Origin: Calliopsis andreniformis | Lineage: Eukaryota > Arthropoda > Insecta > Hymenoptera > Andrenidae | Length of the DNA stretch: 64,000 bases | Assembly (NCBI RefSeq): GCF_051401765.1 | Contig: NW_027480596.1 | Coordinates: forward strand, 620,001-684,000 | Direction of reading: 5' to 3' | Shown: in pieces, positions 1 to 13,115 of the stretch | Position numbering within the stretch: the stretch's first letter is position 1 | Layout: every line of letters starts with the position of its first letter | Translations under genes and position numbers: made by a program | The notes under the pieces: generated by a model | The model's input: the letters and a program-made list of their open reading frames with translations, nothing else | Told to the model about the DNA's origin: nothing | Databases searched by the model: none

Positions 1-290
1 CCCAACACTCAATCTGCAATCTTCAAATCTCTATCCACAGACATCAATTCTCATCACTCAACCCTCAACACTCAGTCTCCAAACCTCACCATTCAATCCT
101 CAACCCTCAATCCTCAATCCACAATCCTCAACATTCAATCCTCAATACTCAATCTTCAATCCTCAATCCTCAATCCTCAATCCACAATCCTCAATTCTCA
201 ACCCTCAATCGTCAATCTTCAATCCTCAATAATCAATCTTCAATCCTCAATCCTCAATCCTCAATCCTCAATCCTCAATCCTCATACTAC
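1..290 (+). repeat. Direct duplication, copy 1 (partner 6223-6490), with partial module at 1-82
   Basis: The window opens inside a landmark module. Bases 1 to about 270 match 6223 onward at offset 6222 with two differences that I can see (near 72-76). Confidence 0.85.
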
Positions 291-456
291 AATCCTCAAT
301 ACCCAATCCGCAAGCTTCAATCCTCAATCCTCAATACTCAATTCTCAATCCTCAACCCTCAGTCATCAGTCCTCAAACCTCAATCCTCAACCCTCAGCCC
401 TCTTCCTCAATCCTCAATCCTCAATCCTCAATCCTCAATATTCAGCCCTCAGTCCT

Positions 457-594
457 CAACAATCAGTTGTCAATCGTCAATCCTCAATAGAGTATCCTCA
501 ATTCACAGTTTTCAATACTCAATAGTCAATCTGCAATCTTCAGATCCCTATCCACAAACACCAATTCTCATCACTCAACCCTCAACACTCAGTA
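457..594 (+). repeat. Landmark module, early form
   Basis: Starts CAACAATCAGTTG and has GAGTATCC where class A has GAATATCC, plus a private ATAGTC. It mixes class A and B features. Confidence 0.8.
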
Positions 595-1752
595 CTCAAT
601 GTTCAATCCTCAATCCTCAATTCTCAATCTTCAGTCCTCAATACTGAATCTTCAATCCTCAACCCTCAATCCTCAATCCTCAATCCTCAATACTTAATCT
701 TCAATCCTCAGTCCCCAATCCTCAATCTTCAATCCTCAATCCTCAATCCTCAATCCTCGATCCTCAGTCCTCAATCCTCAATCCTCAATCCTCAATGTTC
801 AATCCGCAATACCCAATCCTCAATCTTCAATCCTCAATCCTCAATCCTCAATCCTCGATCCTCAATCCTCAATCCTCAATCCTCAGTCCTCAAACCTCAA
901 TCCTCAGACCACATCCTCAACCCTCAGTCCTCAATCCTCAGTTCTCTGTCCTCAAACTTCAATCCTCAACCCTCAGACCTCATCCTCAATCCTCAATCGT
1001 CAATCCTCAATCCCCAATCCTCAATCTTCAATCCTCAATCCTCAATCCTCAATCCTCATTCCTCAAACCTCAATCCTCAACCCTCAGACCTCATCCTCAA
1101 TTCTCAATTCTCAATCCTCAATCCTCAATCCTCAATCCTCAATCCTCAATCCTCAGACCTCAAACAGCAATACTCAACCCTCAGTCCTCGTCCTCAATCC
1201 ACAACCATCAATACTGAATCCTCAACCTTCAATCATCAATATTCAATCTTCAGTCCTCAACCCTCAATCCTCAATCCTCAAACCTCGATCCTCAACCCTC
1301 AGTCCTCGTCCTCAATCCACAACCCTCAATCCTCAATCCTCAATCTTCAATCATTAATATTCAATCTTCAATCCTCAATCCTCAATCCTCAATCCTCAAT
1401 CCGCAATCCTCAATTCTCAATCATCAATCCTCAATACTCAATCTTCAATCCTCAATCTTCAACCCTCAATCCTCAATCCTCAATCCTCAATCATCAAGCT
1501 TCAATCCTCAGACCTCAAACAGCAATACTCAACCCTCAGTCCTCGTCCTCAATCCACAACCATCAATACTCAATCCTCTATCATCAATCATCAATATTCA
1601 ATCTTCAGTCCTCAATCCTCAATCCTCAATCCTCAATCCTCAATCCTCAATCCTCGATCCTCAATCCTCAACCCTCAATCCTCAATCCTCAGTCCTCAAA
1701 CGTCAAACCTGAATCCTCAATCCCGAATCCTCCATCTTCAGACCTCAGTCCC

Positions 1753-1891
1753 CAACAATCAGTCGTCAATTCACAATCCTCAATAGAATATCATAAATTC
1801 ACAGTTTTCAATACTCAATACTCAATCTGCAATCTTCGAATCTCTATCCACAAACATCAATTCTCATAATTCAGCCCTCAACACTCAGTCC
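1753..1891 (+). repeat. Landmark module, diverged B-like
   Basis: CAGTCGTC replaces CAGTTGTC, and ATCATAAATTC replaces ATCATCAATTC. Confidence 0.78.
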
Positions 1892-1910
1892 CCAATCCTC
1901 AATCTTCAAT

Positions 1911-2560
1911 CCTCAAACCTCAATCCTCAACCTTCAGTCCTCGTTCTCAAACCTCAACCCTCAATCCTCAATCCCCAATCTCCAATCATCAATATTCAAT
2001 CTTCGATCCTCCATCCTCAATCCTCAATCCTCAAGCGTCAATCCTCAATCCTCAATCCTCAATCCTCAGTAATCAATCCTCAATCTTCAATACTGAATCG
2101 TCAATCCTCAGTCCTCAATCCTCAATCCTCAATCCTCGTTCCTCAAACCTCAATCCTCAACCCTCAGTCCTCACACTCAATTCTCAATTCTCAATCCTCA
2201 ATCCTCAATCTTCAATCCTCAATAATCAATCTCCAATCCTAGATCCTCAATCCCCAATCCTCAATCCTTAATCCTCAGTCATCAATCCTCAATCCTCAAT
2301 CCTCAAACCTCAATCCCCAACCGTCAGTTCACGTCCTCAATCCTCAACCCTCAATCCTCAATCCTCAACCTTCAATCCTCAATACTCAATATTCAATTCT
2401 CAATCCTCAATCCTCAATCCTCAATCTTCAATCCTCAATCCTCTGCCCTCAGTCCACAAACCTCAATCCTCAACCCTCAGCCCTCATCCTCAATCCTCAA
2501 TCCTCAATCCTCAATCCTCAATCTTCAATCCTCAATACTCAATCTTCAATAATCAATCCT
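1911..2560 (+). repeat. Direct duplication, copy 1 (partner ~10039-10690)
   Basis: Shared rare variants at fixed offset 8128, for example the CTCGTTCTC site at 1940 and 10068 and CCGTCAGTTCACG at 2321 and 10449. Downstream the offset becomes 8226, a 98-bp (14-heptamer) gain in the second copy. Confidence 0.75.
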
Positions 2561-3406
2561 CAATTCTCAATCCTCAATACTCAATCCTCAATCGTCAATA
2601 CTCAATCCTCAATCCTCAATCTTCAATCCTCAATACTCAATCTTCAATCCTCAATCCTCAATTCTCAATCCTCAATGCTCAATACTCAATCGTCAATCCT
2701 CAATCCCCAATCCTCAATCTTCAATCCTAAATCCTCAATCCTCAATCCTCAATCCTCAATCTTCAATCCTCAATACTCAACCTTCAATCCTCAATCCTCA
2801 ATCCTCAATCCTCAATCCTCAATCCTCAATCCTCAATCTTCAATCCTCAATACTCAAACTGCAATCCTGAATCCTCAGTCCTCAATCCTCAATCCTCATT
2901 CTTCAGTCCTCAATACCGAATCCTCAATCTTCAATCTTCAATCATCAATCCTCAATTCTCAATCCTCAATCCTCAATCCTCAGACTTCAAACACCAATAC
3001 TCAACCCTCAGTCCTCGTGCTCAATCCACAACCCTCAATCCTCAATCCTCAATCTTCAATCATTAATATTCAACCTTCAATCCTCAATCCTCAATCCTCA
3101 ATCCTCAACCCTCAATCCCCAATGCTCAATCCTCAATACCCAATCCTCAGTCTTCAATCCTCAATCCTCAATCCTCAATCCTCAATCCTCAATCTTCAAT
3201 CCTCAATACTCAATCTTCAATCCTCAGTCCTCAATCCTCGGTCCTTAATCCTCAATCGCGAATCTCCAATCCTGAATACTCAATCTTCAATCCTCAATAC
3301 TCAATCTTCAATCCTCAATCCTCAGTCCTCAAGCCTCAATTCTGAATCCTCAAATCTCAATTCTGAATCTTCAATCCTGAACCCTCAATCTTCGGCTCTC
3401 AGTCCT

Positions 3407-3544
3407 CAACAATCAGTTGTCAATCCTCACTCCTCAATAGAATATACTCAATTCACAGTTTTCAATACACAATACTCAACCTGCAATCTTCGAATCTCTA
3501 TCCACAAACATCAATTCTCATCACTCAACCCTCAACACTCAGTC
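3407..3544 (+). repeat. Landmark module, class C
   Basis: Class C marks: AATAGAATATACTC, AATACACAAT, CTTCGAATC. Same class as the modules in domains 2 and 4, so class C already existed in the old domain. Confidence 0.85.
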
Positions 3545-3889
3545 CTCAATGTTCAATCCTCAATCCTCAATTCTCAATCTTCAATCCTCAATACTGAACC
3601 TTCAATCCTCAATCCTCAATCCTCAGTCCTCAATCCTCAATCCTCAATCTTCAATCCTCAGTCCCCAATCCTCAATCTTCAACCCTCAATCCTCAATCCT
3701 CAATCCTCGATCCTCAGTCCTCAATCCTCAATCCTCAATCCTCAATGTTCAATCCGCAATACCCAATCCTCAATCTTCAATCCTCAATCCTCAATCCTCA
3801 ATCCTCAATCCTCAATCCTCAATCCTCAGTCCTCAAACCTTAATCCTGAATCCTCAATCCTGAATCCTCAATCTTCAGCCGTCAGTCCT

Positions 3890-3930
3890 CAACAATCAAT
3901 TGTCAATCCTCAATCCTCAATCCGCAATCC
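3890..3930 (+). repeat. Landmark module, 5' fragment only
   Basis: Begins CAACAATCAATTGTC, then passes into plain heptamers. It is the opposite truncation to the H form. Confidence 0.65.
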
Positions 3931-4364
3931 TCAATCTTCAATCTTCAATCCTCAATGCTCAATCTTCAATCCTCAATCTTCAATCCCCAATCCTCAATCC
4001 TCAATCCTCAATCCTCAATCATCAATCTTCAATCCTCAGACCTCAAGCAGCAATACTCAACCCTCAGTCCTCGTCCTCAATCCACAACAATCAATACTCA
4101 ATCCTCAATCATCAATCCTCAATCCTCAACCTTCAAGCCTCAATACTCAATCTTCAATCCTCAATCCTCAATCCTCAATCCTCAAACCTCAATCCTCAAT
4201 CCTCAATCGTCAATCTTCAATCCTGAATACTCAATCTTCAATCCTCAATCCTCAATCCTCAATCCTCAATCCTCAATCCTCATTCTTCAATCCTCAATAC
4301 CCAATCCTCAACCTTCTATCCTCAATCCTCAATCCTCAATCCTCAATCCTCAGCCATCAGTCCT

Positions 4365-4503
4365 CAACAATCAGTTGTCAATCCTCAATCCTCAATATAA
4401 TATCCTCAATTCACAGTTTTCAATACTCAAACCCCATTCTTCTATCTTCAAATCTCAATCCACAAACATCAACTCTCATCACGCAACCCTCAACACTCAG
4501 TCC
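4365..4503 (+). repeat. Landmark module, diverged
   Basis: Carries ATATAATATCC, CCCCATTCTTC and ACGCAACC, which are not seen in the younger modules. Confidence 0.78.
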
Positions 4504-4805
4504 TCAATCTTCAATCCTCAATCCTCATTCCTCAATCCTCAACCTTCAATCCTCAATACTCAATCTTCAATCCTCAATCCTCAATTCTCAATCCTCAATG
4601 CTTAATACTCAATCGTCAATCCTCAATCCCCAATCCTCAATCTTCAATCCTCAATGTTCAATGCGCAATACCTAGTCCTCAATCTTCAATCCACAATCCT
4701 CAGTCCTCAATCCTCAATCCTCAATCCTCAATCCTCAATCCTCAGTCCTCAAACCCCAATCCTGAATCCTCAAACCTGAATCCTCATTCGTCAGCCCTCA
4801 GACCT

Positions 4806-4944
4806 CAACAATCAGTTGTCAATCCTCAATACTCAATTGAATATCATCAATTCACAGTTTTCATTACTCAATACTCAATCTGCAATCTTCAAATCTCTAT
4901 CCACAAACATCAATTCTCATCACTCAACCCTCAACACTCAGTCC
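4806..4944 (+). repeat. Landmark module, B-like
   Basis: ATTGAATATCATC and TTCATTACTC are private changes; otherwise close to class B. Confidence 0.8.
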
Positions 4945-5430
4945 CCAGTCCTCAATATTCAATCCTCAATCCTCAATCCTCAATCCACAATCCTCAACGT
5001 TCAATCCTCAATACTCAATCTTCAATGCTCATTCCTCAATCCTCAATCCTCAATTCTCAATCCTCAATCGTCAATCTTCAATCGCCAATACTCAATCTTC
5101 AATCCCCAATCCTCAATCCTCGGTCCTCAATCCTCAATCGTCCATCTCCAATCCTGAATGCTCAATCTTCAATCCTCAATCCTCAATCCTCAATCCTCAA
5201 TCCTCAATCCTCATTCTTCAATCCTCAATACCCAATCCTCAATCTCCAATCCTCAATCCTCAATCATCAAATCTCAATCCTCAATCCTCAGTCCTCAGTC
5301 CTCAAACCTCAATCCTCAACCCTCAGCCCTCATCCTCAATCCTCAATCCTCAATCCTCAATATTCAACGCACAACCCTCAGCTATCAATCCTCTACACTC
5401 AACCATCAATCCTCAATTCTCAATACTCAA

Positions 5431-5538
5431 TAGAATATCCTGAATTCTCATGGTTCAATACTCAATCGACAATATTCAATAATCAAATCTCAATCCTCAA
5501 ACATCAATTCTCAACACTCAATCCTCAACACTCAGTCC
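5431..5538 (+). repeat. Landmark module, diverged H-like form
   Basis: Starts TAGAATATCC and lacks the CAACAATCAGTTG part. It has many private changes (TTCTCATGG, AATCGACAATATTC). Confidence 0.68.
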
Positions 5539-5679
5539 TCTCTCATCAATCCTCCATCCTCAATCCTCAATCCTCAAGAGTCAGTCATCAATCCTCAATC
5601 CTCAACCCTCAATCCTCAGTCCTCAAACCTCCACCACGAATCCTCAATCCTGAATCCTCAATCTTCAGACATAAGACCT

Positions 5680-5818
5680 CAAAAATCAATTGTCAATCCT
5701 CAATCCTCAATAGAATATCCTTAATTCACAGTTTTCAATACTCAATCCCCATTCTTCAATCTTCAAATCTCAACCCTCAATCATCAATTCTCAACACTCA
5801 ATCCTCAACACACAGTCC
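5680..5818 (+). repeat. Landmark module, diverged
   Basis: CAAAAATCAATTG start, ATCCTTAATTC, and a rewritten 3' third. Confidence 0.7.
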
Positions 5819-6161
5819 TCTCTCTTCAATCCTCCATCCTCAATCCTCAATCCTCAACTCTCAATCCTTAATCCTCAATCCTCAGAGTTCAAACATCTAT
5901 ACTCAACCCTCAGTCCTCGTCGCCAATCCACAACACTCAATACTCAATCCTCAATCTTCGATTATCCATATTCAATCTTCAATCCTCAATCCTCAATGCT
6001 CAATCCTCAATCCTCAATGTTCAATCCTCAATACCCAATCCTCAATCTTCAATCCTCAATCCTGAATCCTCAATCCTCAACCCTCAATCCTCAATCCACA
6101 GTCCTCAAACCACAATCCTGAATCCTCAATCCTGAATCCTCAATCTTCAGAACTCAGTCCT

Positions 6162-6300
6162 CAACGATCAGTAGTCAAACCTCAATCCTCAATAGAATAT
6201 CATCAAATCACAGCTTTCAATACCCAACACTCAATCTGCAATCTTCAAATCTCTATCCACAGACATCAATTCTCATCACTCAACCCTCAACACTCTGTCC
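6162..6300 (+). repeat. Landmark module, diverged B-like
   Basis: CAACGATCAGTAG start, AAATCACAGC, AATACCCAAC. Its 3' half is the near-identical partner of window bases 1-78. Confidence 0.8.
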
Positions 6301-6490
6301 CCAAACCTCACCATTCAATCCTCAACCCTCAATCCTCAATCCACAATCCTCAACATTCAATCCTCAATACTCAATCTTCAATCCTCAATCCTCAATCCTC
6401 AATCCACAATCCTCAATTCTCAACCCTCAATCGTCAATCTTCAATCCTCAATAATCAATCTTCAATCCTCAATCCTCAATCCTCAATCCT
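6223..6490 (+). repeat. Direct duplication, copy 2 (partner 1-290)
   Basis: Nearly identical to the window start; begins inside the module at 6162-6300. Confidence 0.85.
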
Positions 6491-6539
6491 CAATTCTCAA
6501 TCTTCAGTCCTCAATCCTCAATCTTCAATCCTCAATACT

Positions 6540-7270
6540 CAACCTTCAATCCTCAATCCTCAATCCTCAATCCTCAATCCTCAATCCTCAATCCTCAATC
6601 TTTAATCCTCAATACTCAAACTGCAATCCTGAATCCTCAGTCCTCACTCCTCAATCCTCATTCTTCAGTCCTCAATACCGAATCCTCAATCTTCAATCCT
6701 CAATCATCAATCCTCAATTCTCAATCCTCAATCCTCAATCCTCAGACTTCAAACACCAATACTCAACCCTCAGTCCTCGTGCTCAATCCACAACCCTCAA
6801 TCCTCAATCCTCAATCTTCAATCATTAATATTCAATCTTCAATCCTCAATCCTCAATCCTCAATCCTCAACCCTCAATCCCCAGTGCTCAATCCTCAATA
6901 CCCAATCCTCAGTCTTCAATCCTGAATCCTCAATCCTCAATCCTCAATCCTCAATCTTCAATCCTCAATACTCAATCTTCAATCCTCAATCCTCAATCCT
7001 CGGTCCTTAATCCTCAATCGTCAATCTCCAATCCTGAATACTCAATCTTCAATCCTCAGTCCCCAATCCTCAATCTTCAACCCTCAATCCTCAATCCTCA
7101 ATCCTCGATCCTCAGTCCTCAATCCTCAATCCTCAATCCTCAATCCTCAATCCTCAATCTTCAATCCTCAATCCTCAATCGTCAATCCTCAATGCTCAAT
7201 CCTCAATCCTCAATCCTCAATCCTCAATCCTCAACCCTCAATCCTCAATGTTGAATCCTCGATACCCAAT
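6540..7270 (+). repeat. Direct duplication, copy 1 (partner ~13116-13846)
   Basis: Shared rare markers at offset 6576, for example TTTAATCC at 6601 and 13177 and CGGTCCTTAATCC at 7001 and 13577. Confidence 0.75.
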
Positions 7271-7432
7271 CCTCAGTCCCCAATCCTCAATCTTCAACCC
7301 TCAATCCTCAATCCTCAATCCTCGATCCTCAGTCCTCAATCCTCAATCGTCAATCCTCAATGTTCAATCCGCAATACCCAATCCTCAATCTTCAATCCTC
7401 AATCCTCAATCCTCAATCCTCAATCCTCAATC

Positions 7433-7440
7433 CTCATGTC
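7433..7440 (+). repeat. 8-bp unit CTCATGTC
   Basis: One base longer than a heptamer; recurs at 14695-14702 and 19597-19604, each upstream of a CAGAG-variant class B module. It shifts the repeat phase by +1. Confidence 0.8.
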
Positions 7441-7498
7441 CTCAAACCTTAATCCTGAATCCTCTATCCTGAATCCTCAATCTTCAGCCCTCAGTCCT

Positions 7499-7637
7499 CA
7501 ACAATCAGTTGTCAATCCCCAATCCTCAATGGAATATCATCAATTCAGAGTTTTCAATACTCAATACTCAATCTGCAATCTTCAAGTCTCTATCCACAAA
7601 CATCAATTCTCATCTCTCAACACTCAACACTCCGTCC
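7499..7637 (+). repeat. Landmark module, class B, CAGAG variant
   Basis: TTCAGAG in place of TTCACAG, shared only with 14761 and 19663, all three preceded by the 8-bp unit. Confidence 0.87.
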
Positions 7638-8065
7638 CCAATCCTCAATCTTCAGTCCTCAATCCTCAATCCTCAATCTTCAATCCTCAATCCTCAATCG
7701 TGAATCCTCAATGCTCAATCCTCAATCCTCAATCCTCAACCCTCAATCTTCAAACCTCAATACTCAATCTGCAATCCTCAATCCTCAATCCTCAATCCTC
7801 AATCCTCATCCTTCAATCCTCAGTGCCCAGCCCTCAATCTTGAATCCTCAATCCTCAATCCTCGATTCTCATTCCTCAATCCTCAATCGTCAATCCTCAA
7901 TCCTCAATCCTCAACCCTCAATCCTCAATGTTGAATCCTCAATACCCAATCCTCAGTCTTCAATCCTCAATCCTGAATCCTCAATCCTCAATCCTCAATC
8001 TTCAATCCTCAATCCTCAATCCTGAATCCTCAATCCTGAATCCTCAATCTTCAGCCCTCAGTCCT

Positions 8066-8204
8066 CAACAATCAGTTGTCAATCCCCAATCCTCAATGGA
8101 ATATCATCAATTCACAGATTTCAATACTCAATACTCAATCTGCAATCTTCAAATCTCTATCCACAAACATCAATTCTCATCTCTCAACACTCAACACTCC
8201 GTCC
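8066..8204 (+). repeat. Landmark module, class B
   Basis: AATGGAATATCATC with ACAGATTTC; the latter is shared with 17870. Confidence 0.85.
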
Positions 8205-10038
8205 CCAATCCTCAATCTTCAATCCTCAATCCTCAATCCTCAATCTTCAATCCTCAATCCTCAATCGTCAATCCTCAATGCTCAATCCTCAATCCTCAAT
8301 CCTCAACCCTCAATCTTGAATTCTCAATACTCAATCTGCAATCCTCAATCCTCAATTCTCAATCCTCAATCCTCATCCTTCAATCCTCAGTGCCCAGTCC
8401 TCAATCTTGAATCCTCAGTCCTCAATCCTCGATTCTCATTCCTCAATCCTCAATCGTCAATCCTCAATCCTCAATCCTCAACCCTCAATCCTCAATGTTG
8501 AATCCTCGATACCCAATCCTCAGTCTTCAATCCTCAATCCTGAATCCTCAATCCTCAATCCTCAATCCTCAATTCTCAATCCTCAATCCTCAATCCTCAG
8601 ACCTCAAACATCAACACTCAACCCACAGTCCTCGTCCTCAATCCACAACCCTCAATCCTCAATCCTCAGTCCTAAATCCTCAATCCTCAATCCTCAAACC
8701 TCAATCCTCAACCGTCAGTCCCCGTCCTCAATCCTCAAACATGAATCCTCAATCCTCAACCTTCAATCATCAATACTCCATCTTCAATCCTCAATTATCA
8801 ATCCTCAATCTTCAATCCTCAATACTCAATATTCAATAATCAATCCTCAATACTCAATCCTCAATACTCAATCCTCAATCGTCAATACTCAATCCCCAAT
8901 CCTCAATCTTCAATCCTCAATCCTCAATCCTCAATCCTCAATCCTCAGTCTTCAATCCTCAATACTCAATCTTCATTCCTCAATCCTCAATCCTCAATCC
9001 TCAATCCTCAATCCTCGATCCTCAATCCTCAATCCTCAATCCTCAATCTTCAATCCTCAATACTCAGTATTCAATACTCAATCCTCAATCCTCAATCCTC
9101 AATCCTCATTCTTCAATCCTCAATACCCAATCCACAATCTTCAATCCTCAGTCCTCAACCCTCAATTCTCAATACTCAATCCTCAATCCTCAGACCTCAA
9201 ACAGCAATACTCAACCCTCAGTCCTCGTCCTCAATCCACAAGCATCAATACCCAATCCTCAATCTTCAATCATCAATATTCAATTTTGAGTCCTCAATCC
9301 TCAATCCTCAATCCTCAATCCTCAATCTTCAATCCTCAATACTCATTATTCATTCCTCAATCCTCAATCCTCAATCCTCAGTTCTCAAGCCTCAATCCTC
9401 AATCCTCAATCCTCAATCCTCAATCTTCAATCCTCAATCCTCAATCCTCAATCCTCAATTCTTAATCCTCAATCCTCAATCCTCAATCCTCAATCCTCAA
9501 TCCTCAATCTTCAATCCTCAATACTCAAACTGCAATCCTCAATCCTCAGTCCTCACTCCTCAATCCTCATTCTCCAATCCTCAATACCGAATCCTCAATC
9601 TTCAATCCTCAATCCTCAATCCACAATCCTCGATCCTCAGTCCTCAATCCTCAATCCTCAATCCTCAAACCTCAATCCTCAACCGTCAGTCCTCGTCCTC
9701 AATCCTCAACCCTCAATCCTCAATCCTCAATCTTCAATCCTCGATACTCAATATTCAGTCCTCAATCCTCAATCCTGAATCCTCAGTCTTCAATCCTCAA
9801 TCCTCAATCCTCAATCCTCAATTCTCAATCCTCATTCTTCAATCCTCAATACCCAATCCTCAATCTTCAATCCTCTATCCTCAATCCTCAATTCTCAATC
9901 CTCAATCCTCAATCCCCAGACCACAAACAGCAATACTCAACCCTCAGTCCTCGTCCTCAATCCACAACCATCAATACTGAATCCTCAACCTTCAATCATC
10001 AATATTCAATCTTCAGTCCTCAATCCTCAATCCTCAAT

Positions 10039-10690
10039 CCTCAAACCTCAATCCTCAACCTTCAGTCCTCGTTCTCAAACCTCAACCCTCAATCCTCAAT
10101 CCTCAATCTTCAATCATCAATATTCAATCTTCGATCCTCCATCCTCAACCCTCAATCCTCAAGCGTCAATCCTCAATCCTCAATCCTCAATCCTCAGTAA
10201 TCAATCCTCAATCGTCAATACTGAATCGTCAATCCTCAGTCCTCAATCCTCAATCCTCAATCCTCGTTCCTCAAACCTCAATCCTCCACCCTCAGTCCTC
10301 ACACTCAATTCTCAATTCTCAATCCTCAATCCTCAATCTTCAATCCTCAATAATCAATCTCCAATCCTAGATCCTCAATCCCCAATCCTCAATCCTTAAT
10401 CCTCAGTCCTCAATCCTCAATCCTCAATCCTCAAACCTCAATCCCCAACCGTCAGTTCACGTCCTCAATCCTCAACCCTCAATCCTCAATCCTCAACCTT
10501 CAATCCTCAATACTCAATATTCAATTCTCAATCCTCAATCCTCAATCCTCAATCTTCAATCCTCAATCCTCAACCCTCAGTCCTCAACCCACATTCTTCA
10601 ATCCGCAATACCCAATCCTCAATCTACAATACTCAATACTCAATCCTCAATTCTCAATCCTCAATCCTCTGCCCTCAGTCCTCAAACCTC
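10039..10690 (+). repeat. Direct duplication, copy 2 (partner ~1911-2560)
   Basis: Matches copy 1 at offset 8128. The extra 98 bp lies between about 10550 and 10690 and contains the variants CCCACATTC and CTACAATAC. Confidence 0.7.
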
Positions 10691-11304
10691 AATCCTCAAC
10701 CCTCAGCCCTCATCCTCAATCCTCAATCCTCAATCCTCAATCCTCAATCTTCAATCCTCAATACTCAATCTTCAATAATCTATCCTCAATTCTCAATCCT
10801 CAATACTCAATCCTCAATCGTCAATACTCAATCCTCAATCCTCAATCTTCAATCCTCAATACTCAATCTTCAATCCTCAATCCTCAATTCTCAATCCTCA
10901 ATGCTCAATACTCAATCGTCAAGACTCAATCCCCAATCCTCAATCTTCAATCCTAAATCCTCAATCCTCAATCCTCAATCCTCAATCTTCAATCCTCAAT
11001 ACTCAATCTTCAATCCTCAATCCTCAATCCTCAATCCTCAATCCTCAATCCTCAATCCTCAATCTTCAATCCTCAATACTCAAACTGCAATCCTGAATCC
11101 TCAGTCCTCACTCCTCAATCCTCATTCTTCAGTCCTCAATACCGAATCCTCAATCTTCAATCCTCAATCATCAATCCTCAATTCTCAATCCTCAATCCTC
11201 AATCCTCAATCCTCAATCCTCAATCCTCAATCCTCAATCCTCAGTCCTCAAACCTCAATCCTGAATCCTCAAACCTGAATCCTCAGTCTTCAGCCCTCAC
11301 TCCT

Positions 11305-11443
11305 CAACAATCAGTTGTCAATCCTCAATCCTCAATAGAATATCCTCAATTCACAGGCTTCAATACTCAATACTCAACCTGCAATCTTCAAATCTCTATC
11401 CACAAACATGAATTCTCATCACTCAACCCTCAACACTCAGTCC
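11305..11443 (+). repeat. Landmark module, class A
   Basis: ATAGAATATCCTC and CACAGGCTTC. This is the only class A copy left of 37 kb. Confidence 0.85.
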
Positions 11444-13115
11444 CCAATACTCAATCCTCAATCCTCAATTCTCAATCCTCAATCGTCAATCCTCAATCCC
11501 CAATACTCAATCTTCAATCCTCAATCCTCAATCCTCAATCCTCAATCCTCAATACTCAATCTTCAATCCTCAATCCTCAATCATCAATCCTCAATGCTCA
11601 ATCCTCAATCCTCAACCCTCAACCCTCAATCTTCAATCCTCAATACTCAATCTGCAATCCTCTATCCTCAATCCTCAATCCTCAATCCTCATTCTTCAAT
11701 CCTCAGTGCCCAGTCCTCAATCTTGAATCCTCAATCCTCAATCCTCGATTCTCATTCCTCAATACTGAATCTTCAATCCTCAATCTTCAATCCTCAATGT
11801 TCAATCCGCAATACCCAATCCTCAATCTTCAATACTCAATCCTCAATCCTCAATCCTCAATCCTCAATCCTCAATCCTCAATCCTCAATACTCAATCTTC
11901 AATCCTCAATCTTCAATCCTCAATCCTCAATCCTCAATCCTCAATCCTCAATCCTCAATTCTCAAACCTCAATCGTCAATCCTCAATCCCCAATACTCAA
12001 TCTTCAATCCTCAATCCTCAATCCTCAATCTTCAATCCTCAATACTCAATCTTCAATCCTCAATCCTCAATCCTCAATCCTCAATCCTCAATCCTCAATC
12101 CTCAATCCTCAATCTTCAATCCTCAATACTCAAACTGCAATCCTCAATCCTCAGTCCTTACTCCTCAATCCTCATTCTTCAATCCTCAGTACCGAATCCT
12201 CAATCTTCAATCCTCAATCCTCAATCCTCAATTCTCAATCATCAATCCCCAATCCTCAGACTTCAAACACCAATACTCAACCCTCAGTCCTCGTCCTCAA
12301 TCCACAACCCTCAATCCTCAATCCTCAATCTTCAATCATTAATATTCAATCTTCAATCCTCAATCCTCAATCCTCAATCCTCAACCCTCAATCCCCAATG
12401 CTCAATCCTCAATACCCAATCCTCAGTCTTCAATCCTCAATTCTCAATCCTCAATCGTCAATCTTCGATCCTCAATACTCAATCTTCAATCCTCAATCCT
12501 CAATCCTCAATCCTCAATCCTCAATCCTCAATCTTCAATGCTCAATACTCAAACTGCAATCCTCAATCCTCAGTCCTCACTCCTCAACCCTCATTCTTCA
12601 GTCCTCAATACCGAATCCTCAATCTTCAGACCTCAAGCCTCAATCCTCAATTCTCAATCCTCAATCGTCAATACTCAATCCCCAATCCTCAATCTTCAAT
12701 CCTCAATCCTCAATCCTCAATCCTCAATCCTCAATCTTCAATCCTCAATACTCAATCTTCAATCCTCAATCTTCAATCCTCAATCCTCAATCCTCAATCC
12801 TCAATCTTCAATCCTCAATACTCAATCTTCAATCCTCAATCCTCAATCCTCAAACCTCAATCCTCAATCCTCAATCCTCAATCTTCAATCCTCAATACTC
12901 AAACTGCAATCCTCAATCCTCAGTCCTCACTCCTCAATCCTCATTCTTCAATCCTCAATACCGAATCCTCAATCTTCAATCCTCAATCCTCAATCCTCAA
13001 TTCTCAATCCTCAACCCTCAATCCTCAGACTTCAAACACCAATACTCAACCCTCAGTCCTCGTCCTCAATCCACAACCCTCAATCCTCAATCCTCAATCT
13101 TCAATCCTCAATACT

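Larger units (their letters stand above)
7290..8020 (+). repeat. Direct duplication, copy 1 (partner 14552-15282)
   Basis: Offset 7262. Includes the 8-bp unit CTCATGTC (7433) and the module variant TTCAGAG at 7499-7637, both also present at the partner. Confidence 0.8.

Noticed and set aside
1231..1250. ATTAATATT and ATCAATATT patches as promoters or origins
   Set aside because: They are point variants of the heptamer (ATTAATA, ATCAATA) recurring in every HOR unit, with no supporting context.
2675..4675. Many other long + strand open frames (for example 666 codons here, 697 at 11408-13501, 655 at 45676, 52286 and 61284)
   Set aside because: Repeat artefact. Identical frames recur because the DNA itself is duplicated, and overlapping frames give the same peptide. 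Many begin with chance ATG or TTG in variant heptamers.
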